Shown here one piece after another: positions 1-9,989 of a stretch of 64,000 nt of DNA (the stretch's first letter is position 1; each line of letters opens with the position of its first letter). The stretch covers positions 14,515,213-14,579,212 of the forward strand of contig OY754975.1 of the NCBI GenBank assembly GCA_963576475.1, in the 5' to 3' direction. The notes below the pieces were generated by a model. The model was not told where the DNA came from. It saw only the letters and a program-made list of their open reading frames with translations, and did not search any database. The DNA comes from Molanna angustata. Lineage: Eukaryota > Arthropoda > Insecta > Trichoptera > Molannidae. The translations under genes and the position numbers were made by a program.

Positions 1-170
1 CTTCCCGTACATTATTTTCTGTGAAGTCCTTTTCTACTTTCAGCAATATATTATTCATGTATGCCCTCTTTTTCTTTCTCAGAAGTTTTTTCGATTCTCT
101 CCTTGCTTCCTCGTATGCTTGTTTTTTTGCTCTGGTTTCTCGTTCTATATACACTCTTCTAAGCCTATTT
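1..170 (-). mobile_element. Non-LTR retrotransposon (LINE) fragment
   Basis: Read on the minus strand this encodes a basic stretch containing KKQAYEEARRESKKLLRKKK and then an acidic segment ending near the window start. That composition is typical of the linker between endonuclease and reverse transcriptase in insect non-LTR retrotransposons. It lies just upstream of the first visible MBOAT7-like exon, so it probably sits in an intron. No catalytic motif is visible, so the family is not assigned. Confidence 0.55.
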
Positions 171-264
171 TTATTTTACACGCGGCTTCTGTACATTATA
201 ATTCTATGCTATAATTCAATTTTTTTACAATCCACATTAGTATCATTATTCATTATATTTTCAG

Positions 265-3200
265 CATTATATCTTAGATATAAATGAGAATAATCTAGGA
301 ACATATTGGTATTGGTACAACATACCCCAATTTATAATACTATTGCTTCATCGTAACATGATAGGTGCAATATGCGAGACTATGTGTATTGATGCAGGTC
401 TCGGAGTCTATCCAGATAAATGTAAAAATAAACCTGGAGCAGGACCCACACAAAACTTGGAATTATTACAAGAATTGTATGTTTATTTCTGCATTATATT
501 TAAAAATACATTTAACAAACTCAATTTATTATATTAATAAAACAAAGTGTCTGTCTATATGTGCATCATATCATCATAATATATGTACCAGCCGTAGTGT
601 TAAACCTAGGAACTTTTGTATGGGTGTTTCTGAGAGGTTAATCCACTATTTAGTTTTTTAAAATGATGAAAAGATTTTTTTTTTCGATTTACATACACAT
701 TGGTAGGTAAACAAGCCAAAAATTAAGTAATATTTCTGGCGCAGTTCAGGGGTGACATCTGTGCGAGAACACTGTCACCTATTTATAAGGACTGTTGCTT
801 TCATTGTTTACATATAAACCAACTTCTCAATAGATGGCGTTACAAAAAGGTTTCTTCGTTACTTCATAGATGGCAATAGTAATGATTTTCTAATTTCAGG
901 CGATCTGTTACTCATTATTAAATTATATAGAACTTTCAAATATTGTATTGATTCTTTCAAAAAAAGGAACTCAATAAAAAAGCATAATTGGTGAACATTG
1001 CGCAAGCGCACAAAGTGATCACGTAAACCAGCCGATGACAGATCATAATCCCTGTAGGTGCCTCGAGTTCCTGGTTCTTCTATAATACTCCAACTTCGTT
1101 TCTATTGAGATGCTAAAAAGTTTGTCAAAAAATATATTTGACTCCAGACAGGGAAAAATCCAATGTTTGCGTAAATGCATTTAAAAAATATTTGACTAAA
1201 AAAGAACATGGGGGCAAATATACAAAGTAATGATGACAGATTTCTGGTAAAAGAGAGTGCACAGGCAATATTGTACAGGTTCGCTAGTACAAAATAAAAA
1301 GAATTTGAATATTTCAGCAATCACAAATAACGAAAATTGTTTAATTTTATTATATTTAAGAAGCCAAAGTGTGAATGAGTAGGTATGTACGTACAATGTA
1401 CCTACTTAATGATTTAAGCTTGTTTTCAGAATGTATTGGTGTGAAATCAATCAGTATTAAAAATATTCTAATTTGATATATATAAATAAGTTTTATATCT
1501 TAAGTTTTGGCATTTAAGGAAAGAGTTACCTGAATTGGTATATAAGGAAACATATGATTTTAATACAATAAAAGACACAGATGAAATGTCTGTAACAATG
1601 GGACCAACAATGAGAGAATGTCTGAAGGCATATAATATGACAATACAGTATTGGTTCTGGTCTTGTATTTATAGAAGACTCCCTTTTGATGACAAATATA
1701 CAAAGTAAGTATAATATTTATAAGTAGTCTTGGTTAGTAAATAGATGCCTTATTGCAGAGGTTCCCAACCCCGTGCTAGCGGGCACCATGGCGCCTGTGG
1801 AACGATTCATATGTGACCGCCATTATTCGACAGAGACAGAATTTTTTCATAAACATTAATAAGAAATGTGAATTATTTTTATTTATTTGTAAGAGTTTTG
1901 ATTTTTTTAAGTTTTTTTCTTTGTATTTGTATTTTTTGTTTACTTTGTTTACGTTTTGTTAATACATTTCTCTGTGTGTATGCAATTTGAATAGTAATTT
2001 TATTATTTTTAAACATTTTTGTTTATTATTTATTAATAAATTATGAATATAAAAAAATGAATAATGGGAAAATGAGAAGTTATGGAAGGAGTTTGTTGAT
2101 TAAAAATAGGCGGTGCACGCCACCCTACCGATATTTAGGAATGTGCTCTAAAGCACAAAAAGGTTGGGAACCCCTGCCTTATTGCGTTGTATGAAATCCA
2201 TTATTTTAGGCTTCTTATTTTTTTTTTATAAATATATCTGTAAAGTTTTTTGTAATTTTATTTCATTTTATATTACTTCTCGAGCAACTAACAGGTACTA
2301 TATCAAATATTAATTTAACACGCACCCAATAACAAGTTGTCACATTCTGGAGACTTACGAAATTTATCGTCTCACAGATCCAGACTGAAAACAAAATCAA
2401 ACCTTTGGATCAGCAGCCAGATACCTAACCAAATGAGCCATGAAGGCCATGTAATATATTATGGTTTAAATGTCATGGTTAAAATTATTGAAATGGAACC
2501 TAATACATTTAAGACACTATCTCCTTTCCACACAGGTTATCGTGCCTTAATTTGAAAATAAAATTGGATTTTTTTATGAAAATGAATATGTTCTTGCTAT
2601 ACAAATACATATTATACATGTTCCTACATTCTCTAAATTAAGCATATCTTGTGCTATAGGTGAACGAACAAAGTCGCCATCACTGGATTAACTACACCCA
2701 TCTACAATTACAAAAAACTTTAACTTATTTCATACGTATTGGAGATGTACCTATATTATGACCATGTATAAAAACAAAATTATCGCCAGATATAAAAGAA
2801 AAATTCTTTACATTTAATTATCCAACTATCGATTTGTTCAGGAGAACTTTGTTCTCTTAACATATCGACAATGTATCAAGCCAGAATACGCGAGAATTGT
2901 ATGGAGAGGTCTACTTTTTTCACGGCTTTTCCATCTTTGAAGTCAAAAAACACCAACTTAGAGGCTTCGCAGCATATATGTTCCATACACGGATTTACTC
3001 AGAATTCGGAGTAGAACATTTCGTGTGTCTGTGTGTGTGTGTGTGTCTGTGTGTCCGTCCCCCCCTTATAACTTTTGATCCGCTCAATTTACAGAGCCTA
3101 AAATTTCAGAATATATAAACAGTTACAGGCCTACAAAACTTTTATACTCGGAATTTTGAATTTTTGTTTCAGTCAGGGGTTATCAATTTTTGAATTTTTA

Positions 3201-5785
3201 TTTTATTTTTCCATATATCTCAGAAACCATAAACGTTAGAACGCTGAAAATTGGTACAAACATAGACAAATACAAAATCTCAAATTAGTTTTTTCAAAAA
3301 AATTCCAGGGTTTCTCAAACATTTTTTATTAAGAAAAATATTTTTTTTATGATAAATTTATGAGTTTAACTGCCTATATTTCCAAAACTTTTACAATTAT
3401 CGAAAAAAACCGAAACACCCCAACTAGATAATTTAATTTTCTATAAAAAAAATATTAACATTGTAGTAGAAGATCTCAATTTTTTTTTAACAATTTTTTT
3501 AAAAATTGAATTTAGTGACGACATCGCTTCATACATTTTGTATGGCAGTCGCCTATACACAATATGTAAGAAGACTTAATAGTTTGATACTTCATCTCCA
3601 AACATACATACATACATACCATCATGCTATTTGCATATTCTGGGTAGGAAAAAGGATCTTCCTCCATACTATCCTATCTTGACATACATACCTACATATG
3701 TTGTATAGAAAACAAAATATCTGAAAATATTCAATAATTTGTATCTATGGGTTTATAGTTTGGTACATATTCTTCAACTATACATACTATCGCTATCGAC
3801 AGTTGGATCTCATGTGTTACATGCAACTAGTATAAAATAAATGTCATTGGAGAACATGTTGTCTTAATCCCTGATAATACATTTCTTTTATTTCATAGTT
3901 TGATATTCATTTTAAGCCCAATTTGTGCATTAATTATAATAAGAATTTTTAAAAATATTTATCTCTGAAGTTATATGTGTTCATTAGGACGGTTATATCT
4001 ATGGTCTGCTGGTTAGTTTGGAGTGGTTTAAATATGGGAAACATTATTGCAGTAATCACAATTCTACTTTACATATTTATTGAAGACATTTTCATTGCAT
4101 CACTACATCAAACATTTGGAGTTTACGTAAGTTCTATATTTTCATTAGATTTTGTACATCATTAAAAATAATCCAACGTGTATAATTTTCATTTACTATC
4201 CAAGTTTCAGATGTGTAGAATCTCTATTCATCTAGTTTATAATATATTATACACTGGTTGATTAATTCCATCTTTCAAAATATCATTGACAGGAAATCTT
4301 TGTCTGCGCAATTCTTGATTTGTTCTCGTATTTACCTTAGTCTCCTGTGAGAGAATTGTATGGAGTAATAGACATTTTGCGTGGATTTTTTAACATACAG
4401 TAATGTTATATTAAATTATTAATAATGTTATTAGAATTCGGAGTAGAATATTTAGTGTGTCTAAGTATCCATTCCCTATTATAACTTTTATTCCACTATA
4501 TATAGAGCTAAAATTTCAAAATATATAGAAAATTTTAGGCCTCCAAGCTTTTATGTACAGAATTTTTCTTTCAGGGGTTATCAACATTTGATTTTTTTTA
4601 TATACCCACATATCTCAAAAACCATAAAAACTTGTGGCAGACCACTTTGAGAAGTTTCTGTTGCATGCGCGCCTAGCGACAACAAGAATATTTGTTTATC
4701 ACTAGGCTGAGTTTGACTCAGCATGCGACAATAAACCGCGGTAGGAATGTTTGAGAGAGTTTGCAGACATTGGCATTGCTACCCCTCGGCGCCTGCACTA
4801 TATAAAGGAGTGTACACCTGTACACGATGTCACTTCACCCCGTTACGACCCCGCGAGCACGCGCTGTCGCTTCTCGACCACGCTGTCACTTCGTCTCTCG
4901 ACCCCGCGAGCACGATGGTACTTCATCATGCGAATTCTCGGTCACTTCAACTCACTCGCTAACTCGCTCGTAATACCTACTCATCGTGAGAAAGTTCCTT
5001 TGTAAGTGTTTTCTCGGTTATAAATTTACCTATAAGAAAACTGTTAATTGTGATTAATTATGAACCTATTTTTTCTTCTTCATATCCTCAAAACAACTGT
5101 CCTTGTATTCTTAATACTAAGCATATCAAATCACTTTGATCTAATATACCAACTAGTAACCACTTGGTTAACCAACACACTTTATTGATAACTGCTACAG
5201 CAGTACACCTCAAACATTTTTTAACAACTTTTGTAAAATTGAATTTAGTGAAGACACTGTTTCATAGAATTGGTATGGCAGAATACACAATATCTAAGGG
5301 GACTCTTTAATAGTTTGATACATAAATATTCATACATACATACACTTCCATTGCTTCCTCTACAAGTTAATTTCCAAATGGCAAGATTAATACCAAATGG
5401 TGATTTCTTCCTACTAACCAGTGTTTCCAGTCCAGAGAAGGAAGATTTTAACAAACAGAAAAAAACATTTTTTACAACAAATTGTGTCATAAATGAGAGT
5501 TTTGATATAATTAATTCCTATTATCAATTAATCAATTAATCTTTTGCTTTCCAGGACAACGCCTTGTATATTGGTACATGTGTATTTTCACGATTGACAT
5601 GCTTCATATATTTAACACCGTCACTATTTTATACAGACACTTTACAAATATTGAATTTCTATAACTCCACATATTGGTCCTATCATATTTTTCTAATTTC
5701 CATATTGTTACTGGGTGCTTTATACAATCATATAATGAAATCTAATAATAGAGTGAGATGTTATACAAATATTAACCTTATATAA
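265..5785 (+). CDS. MBOAT7: MBOAT7-like lysophospholipid acyltransferase, C-terminal exons (5' end outside window)
   Basis: Exons: 265-476, 1519-1704, 3988-4126 and 5555-5785, all with AG acceptors and GT donors. Phases fit at every junction and give 255 residues plus a stop. MBOAT7 family members (LPIAT1; farjavit in Drosophila) are multi-pass ER membrane enzymes that reacylate lysophosphatidylinositol with arachidonate. Family matches seen: exon 1 GLGVYPDKCKNKPGAGPT, exon 2 the conserved Asn context AYNMTIQYW followed by the IYRR segment, exon 3 the block that normally holds the catalytic W-H-G, exon 4 a C-terminal hydrophobic block with NFYNSTYWSYHIF. The human protein is about 472 residues, so roughly the last half is here. 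Odd: the W-H-G motif reads W-S-G (Ser codon 4022-4024), which would remove the catalytic His. All exons remain open. AATAAA-type polyadenylation signals follow at 5785-5805. Introns carry several transposons. Orthology to MBOAT7 rather than another MBOAT is inferred from remembered family sequence. Confidence 0.85.
955..1100. repeat. Partial copy of a TIR element, same family as 43985-44540
   Basis: It shares the blocks GGAACTCAATAA, GCATAATTG, GTGATCACGTAAACCAGC and CTGTAGGTGC, in that order, with the element near 44 kb. It ends in GAGTTCCTGGTTCTTCTATA, the inverted-repeat terminus of that family. It lies in the first visible intron of the MBOAT7-like gene. Confidence 0.6.
1756..2176. mobile_element. 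hAT-superfamily MITE with 8-bp target duplication
   Basis: The ends are CAGAGGTTCCCAACC and GGTTGGGAACCCCTG, near-perfect inverted repeats of the hAT type. The 8-bp duplication CCTTATTG flanks it at 1748-1755 and 2177-2184, matching the hAT target length. The 421-bp AT-rich interior has no coding capacity, so it is a non-autonomous element. It sits in the intron after exon 1519-1704 of the MBOAT7-like gene. Confidence 0.88.
2265..2560 (-). mobile_element. tRNA-derived SINE, family A (degraded)
   Basis: On the minus strand this has a tRNA-like head (TGGCTCATTTGGTTAGGTAT) and a body with CAGTCTGGATCTGTGAGACG and AACTTGTTATTGGGTGCGTG. The same blocks occur in order at 49745-49980 and 54685-54895. 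The B-box region of the head is deleted in this copy. Confidence 0.7.
2570..2700 (-). mobile_element. tRNA-derived SINE, family B (partial)
   Basis: It shares the ordered blocks GAATATG...CTTG, TTCCTAC...TCTAAA and TTGTGCTATAGGTGAACGAA with 50440-50615, where the tRNA-like head is preserved. Here the head has decayed after ATCACTGGATTA. It abuts the family A SINE. Confidence 0.6.
2820..3808. mobile_element. Non-autonomous TIR element, repeat A (about 989 bp)
   Basis: It starts ATCCAACTATCGAT and ends ATCGACAGTTGGAT, a 14-bp inverted repeat with one mismatch. The interior is AT-rich and non-coding and includes a short GT-rich run (about 3022-3055). Related copies: 47908-48371 (shorter, same ends), an interrupted copy at about 4360-5345, and pieces around 42820 and 43580-43635. 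No target duplication was resolved, so the superfamily is not assigned. Confidence 0.65.
4360..5345. repeat. Repeat A copy interrupted by an LTR
   Basis: Blocks at about 4370-4632 and 5215-5345 match repeat A (AGAATTCGGAGTAGAA, AGAGC..AAAATTTCA, ATATCTCA.AAACCATAAA; then CTCAAACATTTTTTA and TAATAGTTTGATAC). The unmatched middle, 4633 to about 5215, is the LTR listed separately. The order shows that the LTR landed inside this older repeat. Confidence 0.6.
4633..5215 (+). mobile_element. Probable solo LTR with a core promoter
   Basis: It begins TGTGGCAGACCAC and is similar along its length to the inverse-oriented segment 42845-43556. Shared blocks: GCGCCTAGCGAC, TTTGTTTATC.CTAGGC, the TATA region CACTAT.TAA.GGAGT, repeated GTCACTTC/CTCGACC.CGCGAGCACG blocks, and TAATACCTACTCATCGTGAG followed by AAAGTTCCTTTGTAAGT. 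A TATA box, a downstream GC-rich leader and a splice-donor-like GTAAGT are what one expects of a retrotransposon LTR. No internal coding region adjoins it, hence solo LTR. The 3' boundary is approximate. Confidence 0.6.
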
Positions 5786-6004
5786 ATAAAATATAAATCA
5801 ATAAAAAAGTAGTATTATTTGTAATTATTTACATAAGTAGTCAGATTAAATAGCTCTCTATGAACCTTCTCTATAAGATATTAGTGAGATAAATAAATGA
5901 TTTTCAGGTATGAAAGTAATCTGTGTGTTGTTTTACAGGCTTTCGTGGAGAGGTGTAAATGATTCGTCCATTTCTCGGGTATTCCATATCAATGTTGTAT
6001 TGTT

Positions 6005-6310
6005 ACAGACAGAATCATGTCCTTGACGTTTCAACTAGATGTTGTCAGTCATATTTAGAAGGTTAGTGGTGGTTTTTTCGTGTCTTCGGCTGCGTCGCAA
6101 GGACGTGGTTTATTTTGGTGTTATTTTCATAACATTATGTACCGCTCCATTCGACAGTACTGTTATGAAAATAACACCAAAAGATACCTCGTCACGGCGA
6201 TGCAGCCGAAGACTCACAAAGAAACCACCACTACCCTTCTGAAGATGACTAGCAACATTCAGTTGAAACGTCAAGGACATGGTTCTGCCTGGAACCATAC
6301 AAAATCGACA
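6005..6310. repeat. Fold-back (inverted repeat) element
   Basis: Left arm from TGTCCTTGACGTTTCAACT and right arm to AGTTGAAACGTCAAGGACAT are inverted copies over roughly 130 bp each. Inner matches include GAAAATAACACCAAA and CCGAAGAC. Arms differ by scattered substitutions, so the element is not recent. Open frames on both strands here are by-products of the symmetry. The end motif CTGAAGATG...GTTGAAACGTC resembles motifs I recall from Penelope-like element ends; see findings. Confidence 0.75.
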
Positions 6311-6864
6311 CAGGATTACTAAGAAATCAATATATCATATATATGTTCGTGACGCGCATTGTGTTTATAGTATTTAAATTACTGGGCTGATTATTTGTAT
6401 TACAAGACATATTATTCACTGTTTTTATTATGAAATCTACTATTAAATAAAATATTTTTCCATGCAGGTGGGAGGCTAACACCATCATCTCTATTGTTTA
6501 TTATATTAATCCTTTTGTATATTTCTATTGCCTCTCAAAAAGTCCTTGCTGTTTTGTTTTGGATATTTGCTATTGTTTGGTTTGCGCATTGATAAAGTTT
6601 ATACTTTTAGAGGAGAGATAGGTATTCACAAAATAAAAATCAAATTAATTTATTAAATTTACTATATTTCATATTAAGACATAATATAATATAAATTTTG
6701 TTTTCTATATTGGAAGCCCATTTACTACATAAATACTTGGTATATTTTTGGTCATCATCTTTCATCCTAAACCAAACAGCAATATTTAAAATAAGTTAAA
6801 GCAAACAAGAAAGACAGAATCTGTGATTTTGGAAATATATAAAATGGCCATACTTGTATGCTAA

Positions 6865-6995
6865 ACTGAAAAATGCACAAAATGTTGGGAGACAAAATAT
6901 AGATTAGAAGACAGATTAATGCATAACTGTAAGTCTGAAAACAGACAAATGCACAAAATGTTGGTTAGAAGACAGACAAATGCACAAAATGTTGA
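6865..6995. repeat. Short degenerate tandem repeat
   Basis: The motif AGACAGACAAATGCACAAAATGTTG or variants recurs about four times (for example AATGCACAAAATGTTG at about 6869, 6950 and 6980). Non-coding. Confidence 0.6.
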
Positions 6996-7523
6996 GGACT
7001 GGCAAATAGTGATTTCACACTTACTTACGTCTGAGAATCGTTTACGTCTTTCTTACGTCTTTTGCCGTTTTGTATAATCCGAATTAAAATACAGCAAAAT
7101 GATGACAGACAACTTTTTATCTTTATTGTTTGCTCTAACTTTATTGATCTACAATAAAATACACAGATTTGATATAACAACAATTACAGCTTAAATTGAT
7201 GCACACATTGACATAAGAGCTATAAAAAATAAGCTTTTAATCATCTTTTTAAGGATGATTGGTGAGATCTTAAGGTTTTTGAAGACTCATTAATCAATAT
7301 TTGTAAAGCTTTAATGATAGATGTTTGCAAAATTCAAATAAACATTGCCAAATTGCCAATACATAATCAAAACATTTTCAACCATATATTTTTGCAAATT
7401 GTGAATTTTTTTGTACACAGAACAACTTTTTTTAGCAGTGTTTTTATTTTAGAATGAAATTACTTTTTATTCATTTCAAAATATACATGTACAAACATAT
7501 TTTGTAATAAATAATTCTATAAT

Positions 7524-8250
7524 GCTACGTCCTACGTAGGCGATTCAAAGCGAACGCGATTGCGAAGCGATGCGGATACAAGCAAATTCAATGTGATGCG
7601 GTGTGATGCGGCGGCTCTGTCCTGCATGTGCGTGAATCGTTTCCTCTGCCGCCAGCTACTGTCATGGATGTACGTATATAAAATACTCAAGAAGTATGTA
7701 CGGCAGAGAAGTGAAACTAATATTGTGTACTTAGAGAGGCATATTTATGGGGGATATCACAATTTGTATGAAGAATTACGTGATCTTGAATTAATAAATG
7801 AGACTGAATTTACATCTTTCCGGGAAACATATCAAAATTTGACATTCGTGCAAGCGAGAGAAAACTTTGTGTGTTTTGAACAACATCCTATTGTAAAATA
7901 GCAATAATAAATAAATGTGTTCACCTACTTGTAGTCCCATTTATTTTTGCCAAATCCTATTAAAATTCGCGGTTCGATAATAATAATTCTTTTGTCCCAT
8001 AATATGGGACGTTCATGGACAGAAATTAAAATTTCTGTTTCTGACATGTCAAAAAACAATGGCGCCGCTATCAATTCGCGCGAAAATATCAAACCAACTG
8101 ATCGCGTTCGCTTCGCATCGCGCCGCGGCACATCGAAACCAACTCGCGGTCGATAACGTAGGACACTTCCATAGTTACCGACTGTTTGTTATTTTCGCGC
8201 CGCGCCGCGCCGCTTCGCATTCGCTTTGAATCGCCTACGTAGGACGTAGC
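7524..8250. mobile_element. TIR element with GC-rich ends and a residual 113-codon frame
   Basis: It starts GCTACGTCCTACGTAGGCGA and ends with the inverted copy. The inverted repeat continues through GATTCAAAGCGAA and GCGAAGCG for about 45 bp. The ends are CpG-rich (CGCGCCGCGCCGC near 8205) inside very AT-rich flanks. On + an open frame (7560-7901) encodes a segment with GGYHNLYEELRDLELINETE. That weakly recalls the N-terminal region of Harbinger-type transposases, but I cannot confirm it. No clear target duplication was found. It lies between the MBOAT7-like gene and PDXK. Confidence 0.7.
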
Positions 8251-8600
8251 GTATGCTTATTGTTTTTGTTTGAATATCACAAGTATATGATATTGTCTTA
8301 ATTTCATATGTTTATAAATTATGCAAACAAAATGCATACTACATGAAATATTAAACAGGTTTATCAATATTCCAATGACAAGCTCAAAGCTGGTACCACA
8401 CAGCATTTCAATTCATAAACACTTCATTTGAAATCCACATTGAAACTATTTGAGAAAATATCAAAATATATATGTAATCTATTGTATATCGTAAATTAAA
8501 TTAACATAATAATTTGAACAAGTCACTAGCATCAAGCATTTGTCAATCTCGCTTGCGAAACTAACAGTACTGCTTTTCATTCTATAATTTTATGTTTCAT

Positions 8601-8716
8601 TTAAAAGTGCACAAACTGGTTGTGTTGGTATGATTGTAATTGGTGTAGTTATGTGTTAAAAGTGCACAAACTGGTTGTGTTGGTATGATTGCAATTGGTG
8701 TAGTTATGTGTTAAAA
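8601..8716. repeat. Two-copy 55-bp tandem duplication
   Basis: The unit beginning TTAAAAGTGCACAAACTGGT occurs at 8601 and 8656 with one base difference (GTAATT versus GCAATT). It looks recent and non-coding. Confidence 0.85.
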
Positions 8717-8834
8717 ACAGGATATTCCTTACAATAAGATAATTTTTTATCTTTATAATTTTTGTAAAAATTATAAAAGATAAATCTGCACAAATTGTTA
8801 AAAAAAATCAATGAGCTTTTGGTGAATACTAAAA

Positions 8835-9350
8835 ATTAATCTCCATCTTAAGCTCTAAAAGATCCAAAAAGTTCATGATCTCACACCAGAGCAGAAGAAA
8901 GTGAGACTCGATAGAGCTCTGACTTGCACACAAGTGGATAATTGCCTTACACTGTCTTCTCGGTTCAGATGATTTTTACGATCCAGCAGTACATGAGCAA
9001 ACAAAATGATCGTGTTTGGTTTGAAAGGCAAGTCCATTAATAATTTGGAACAAAATGTGATCACCAGAAAATAAGGACCACCTTCTTTAACAGTGTGGGC
9101 CTCGGAGACCGCTAAAGGACGCATTTTGCTCATTTTTATCAACCAGGGCTTCAAGATAAACCAACAAGTGTACCACCTAAAGGTGTTAAGCCCGCACGAC
9201 ATAGAAATGTATGTTTGAAGAAATAATTGAAGAGATAGGAGATTCTTCTTATTATTTACTTCATGTACAATTCTGTGTACAATAGCGGATGTATTGCTAT
9301 AAGGCAATCTCTTCCAACCAACCAAAGCAACGTGAAATCATAGTGTAGTA
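8835..9350 (+). pseudogene. Tc1/mariner (maT-like) transposase remnant
   Basis: Two + frames give transposase-like pieces: VHDLTPEQKKVRLDRAL near 8870-8925, as in the linker before the catalytic domain, and VWASETAKGRILLIFINQGF followed by KINQQVYHLKVL near 9095-9185, which matches the V-W-x(5)-A-x-G-R-x-P-L-x-F block after the first catalytic Asp. Frameshifts and stops (for example after NVITRK at about 9080) break the frame. The 150-codon minus frame over this stretch is a shadow. Inactive. Confidence 0.75.
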
Positions 9351-9699
9351 GTAGGTACATACATTAAACTTATAACAAAAAACAAACAGAAAGATAAGCA
9401 CGTAACATTATTAAATGTAAAATCACAGCAACAAAGAATGGAGGGAGATAGAGGTTGTGGGAGGAAGGAGAGTATATTATTATCTTATTCACTTATTATC
9501 GATAAAAGTACCAATCTATCAATACAGAAAGTTCATTATAAAGTGAGAATCAGGTACAAACTCTTTGAAACCAAAAAAAGTAAAAACTGGCTGGTAAAGC
9601 TGGAATATTGAAGTCTTTTGTTAGCAGTCTTTCGTAGTGTGTTGTTGAAAATGGAAAAAAAATAATTGCGCATGGTTATTAAGTATCTGTGTTAGAAAT

Positions 9700-9850
9700 T
9701 TTTTACAAATAAACATTAACACAGATGAACATGCCAGACTGGATGCATACATTATTAAGGTATATCTAAATAATACGCTGTTACACATGGAAGTTGATTC
9801 AGGATCAGCATATTCAATTTTAAGTGAAGACCGTTACCGACCTCCCTGAT
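9700..9850 (+). pseudogene. Retroelement aspartic-protease fragment
   Basis: On + near 9775-9835 the frame reads LLHMEVDSGSAYSILSEDRY. D-S-G inside a hydrophobic context is the active-site motif of the Ty3/gypsy-type aspartic protease. Only this segment is visible; stops follow at once. It is probably debris related to the gag and RT pieces at 11370-12020. Confidence 0.6.
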
Positions 9851-9989
9851 AAGGTTTCTGTGGTTTCCTTATCACAAACAAATGCGGGGAGGGTCCTAAT
9901 AAAAGGCCACAGCAGACATCCATTCCAAATTCCGAACACATAATAAAAGAAAGCAACATAATTACAACCTTGTTTATTATAAAATACTT

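Noticed and set aside
6039..6322. Overlapping frames of 62-80 codons
   Set aside because: They arise from the fold-back element; similar peptides appear on both strands.
8873..9325. 150-codon minus-strand frame
   Set aside because: The plus strand here encodes recognisable Tc1/mariner pieces; the minus frame is a shadow.
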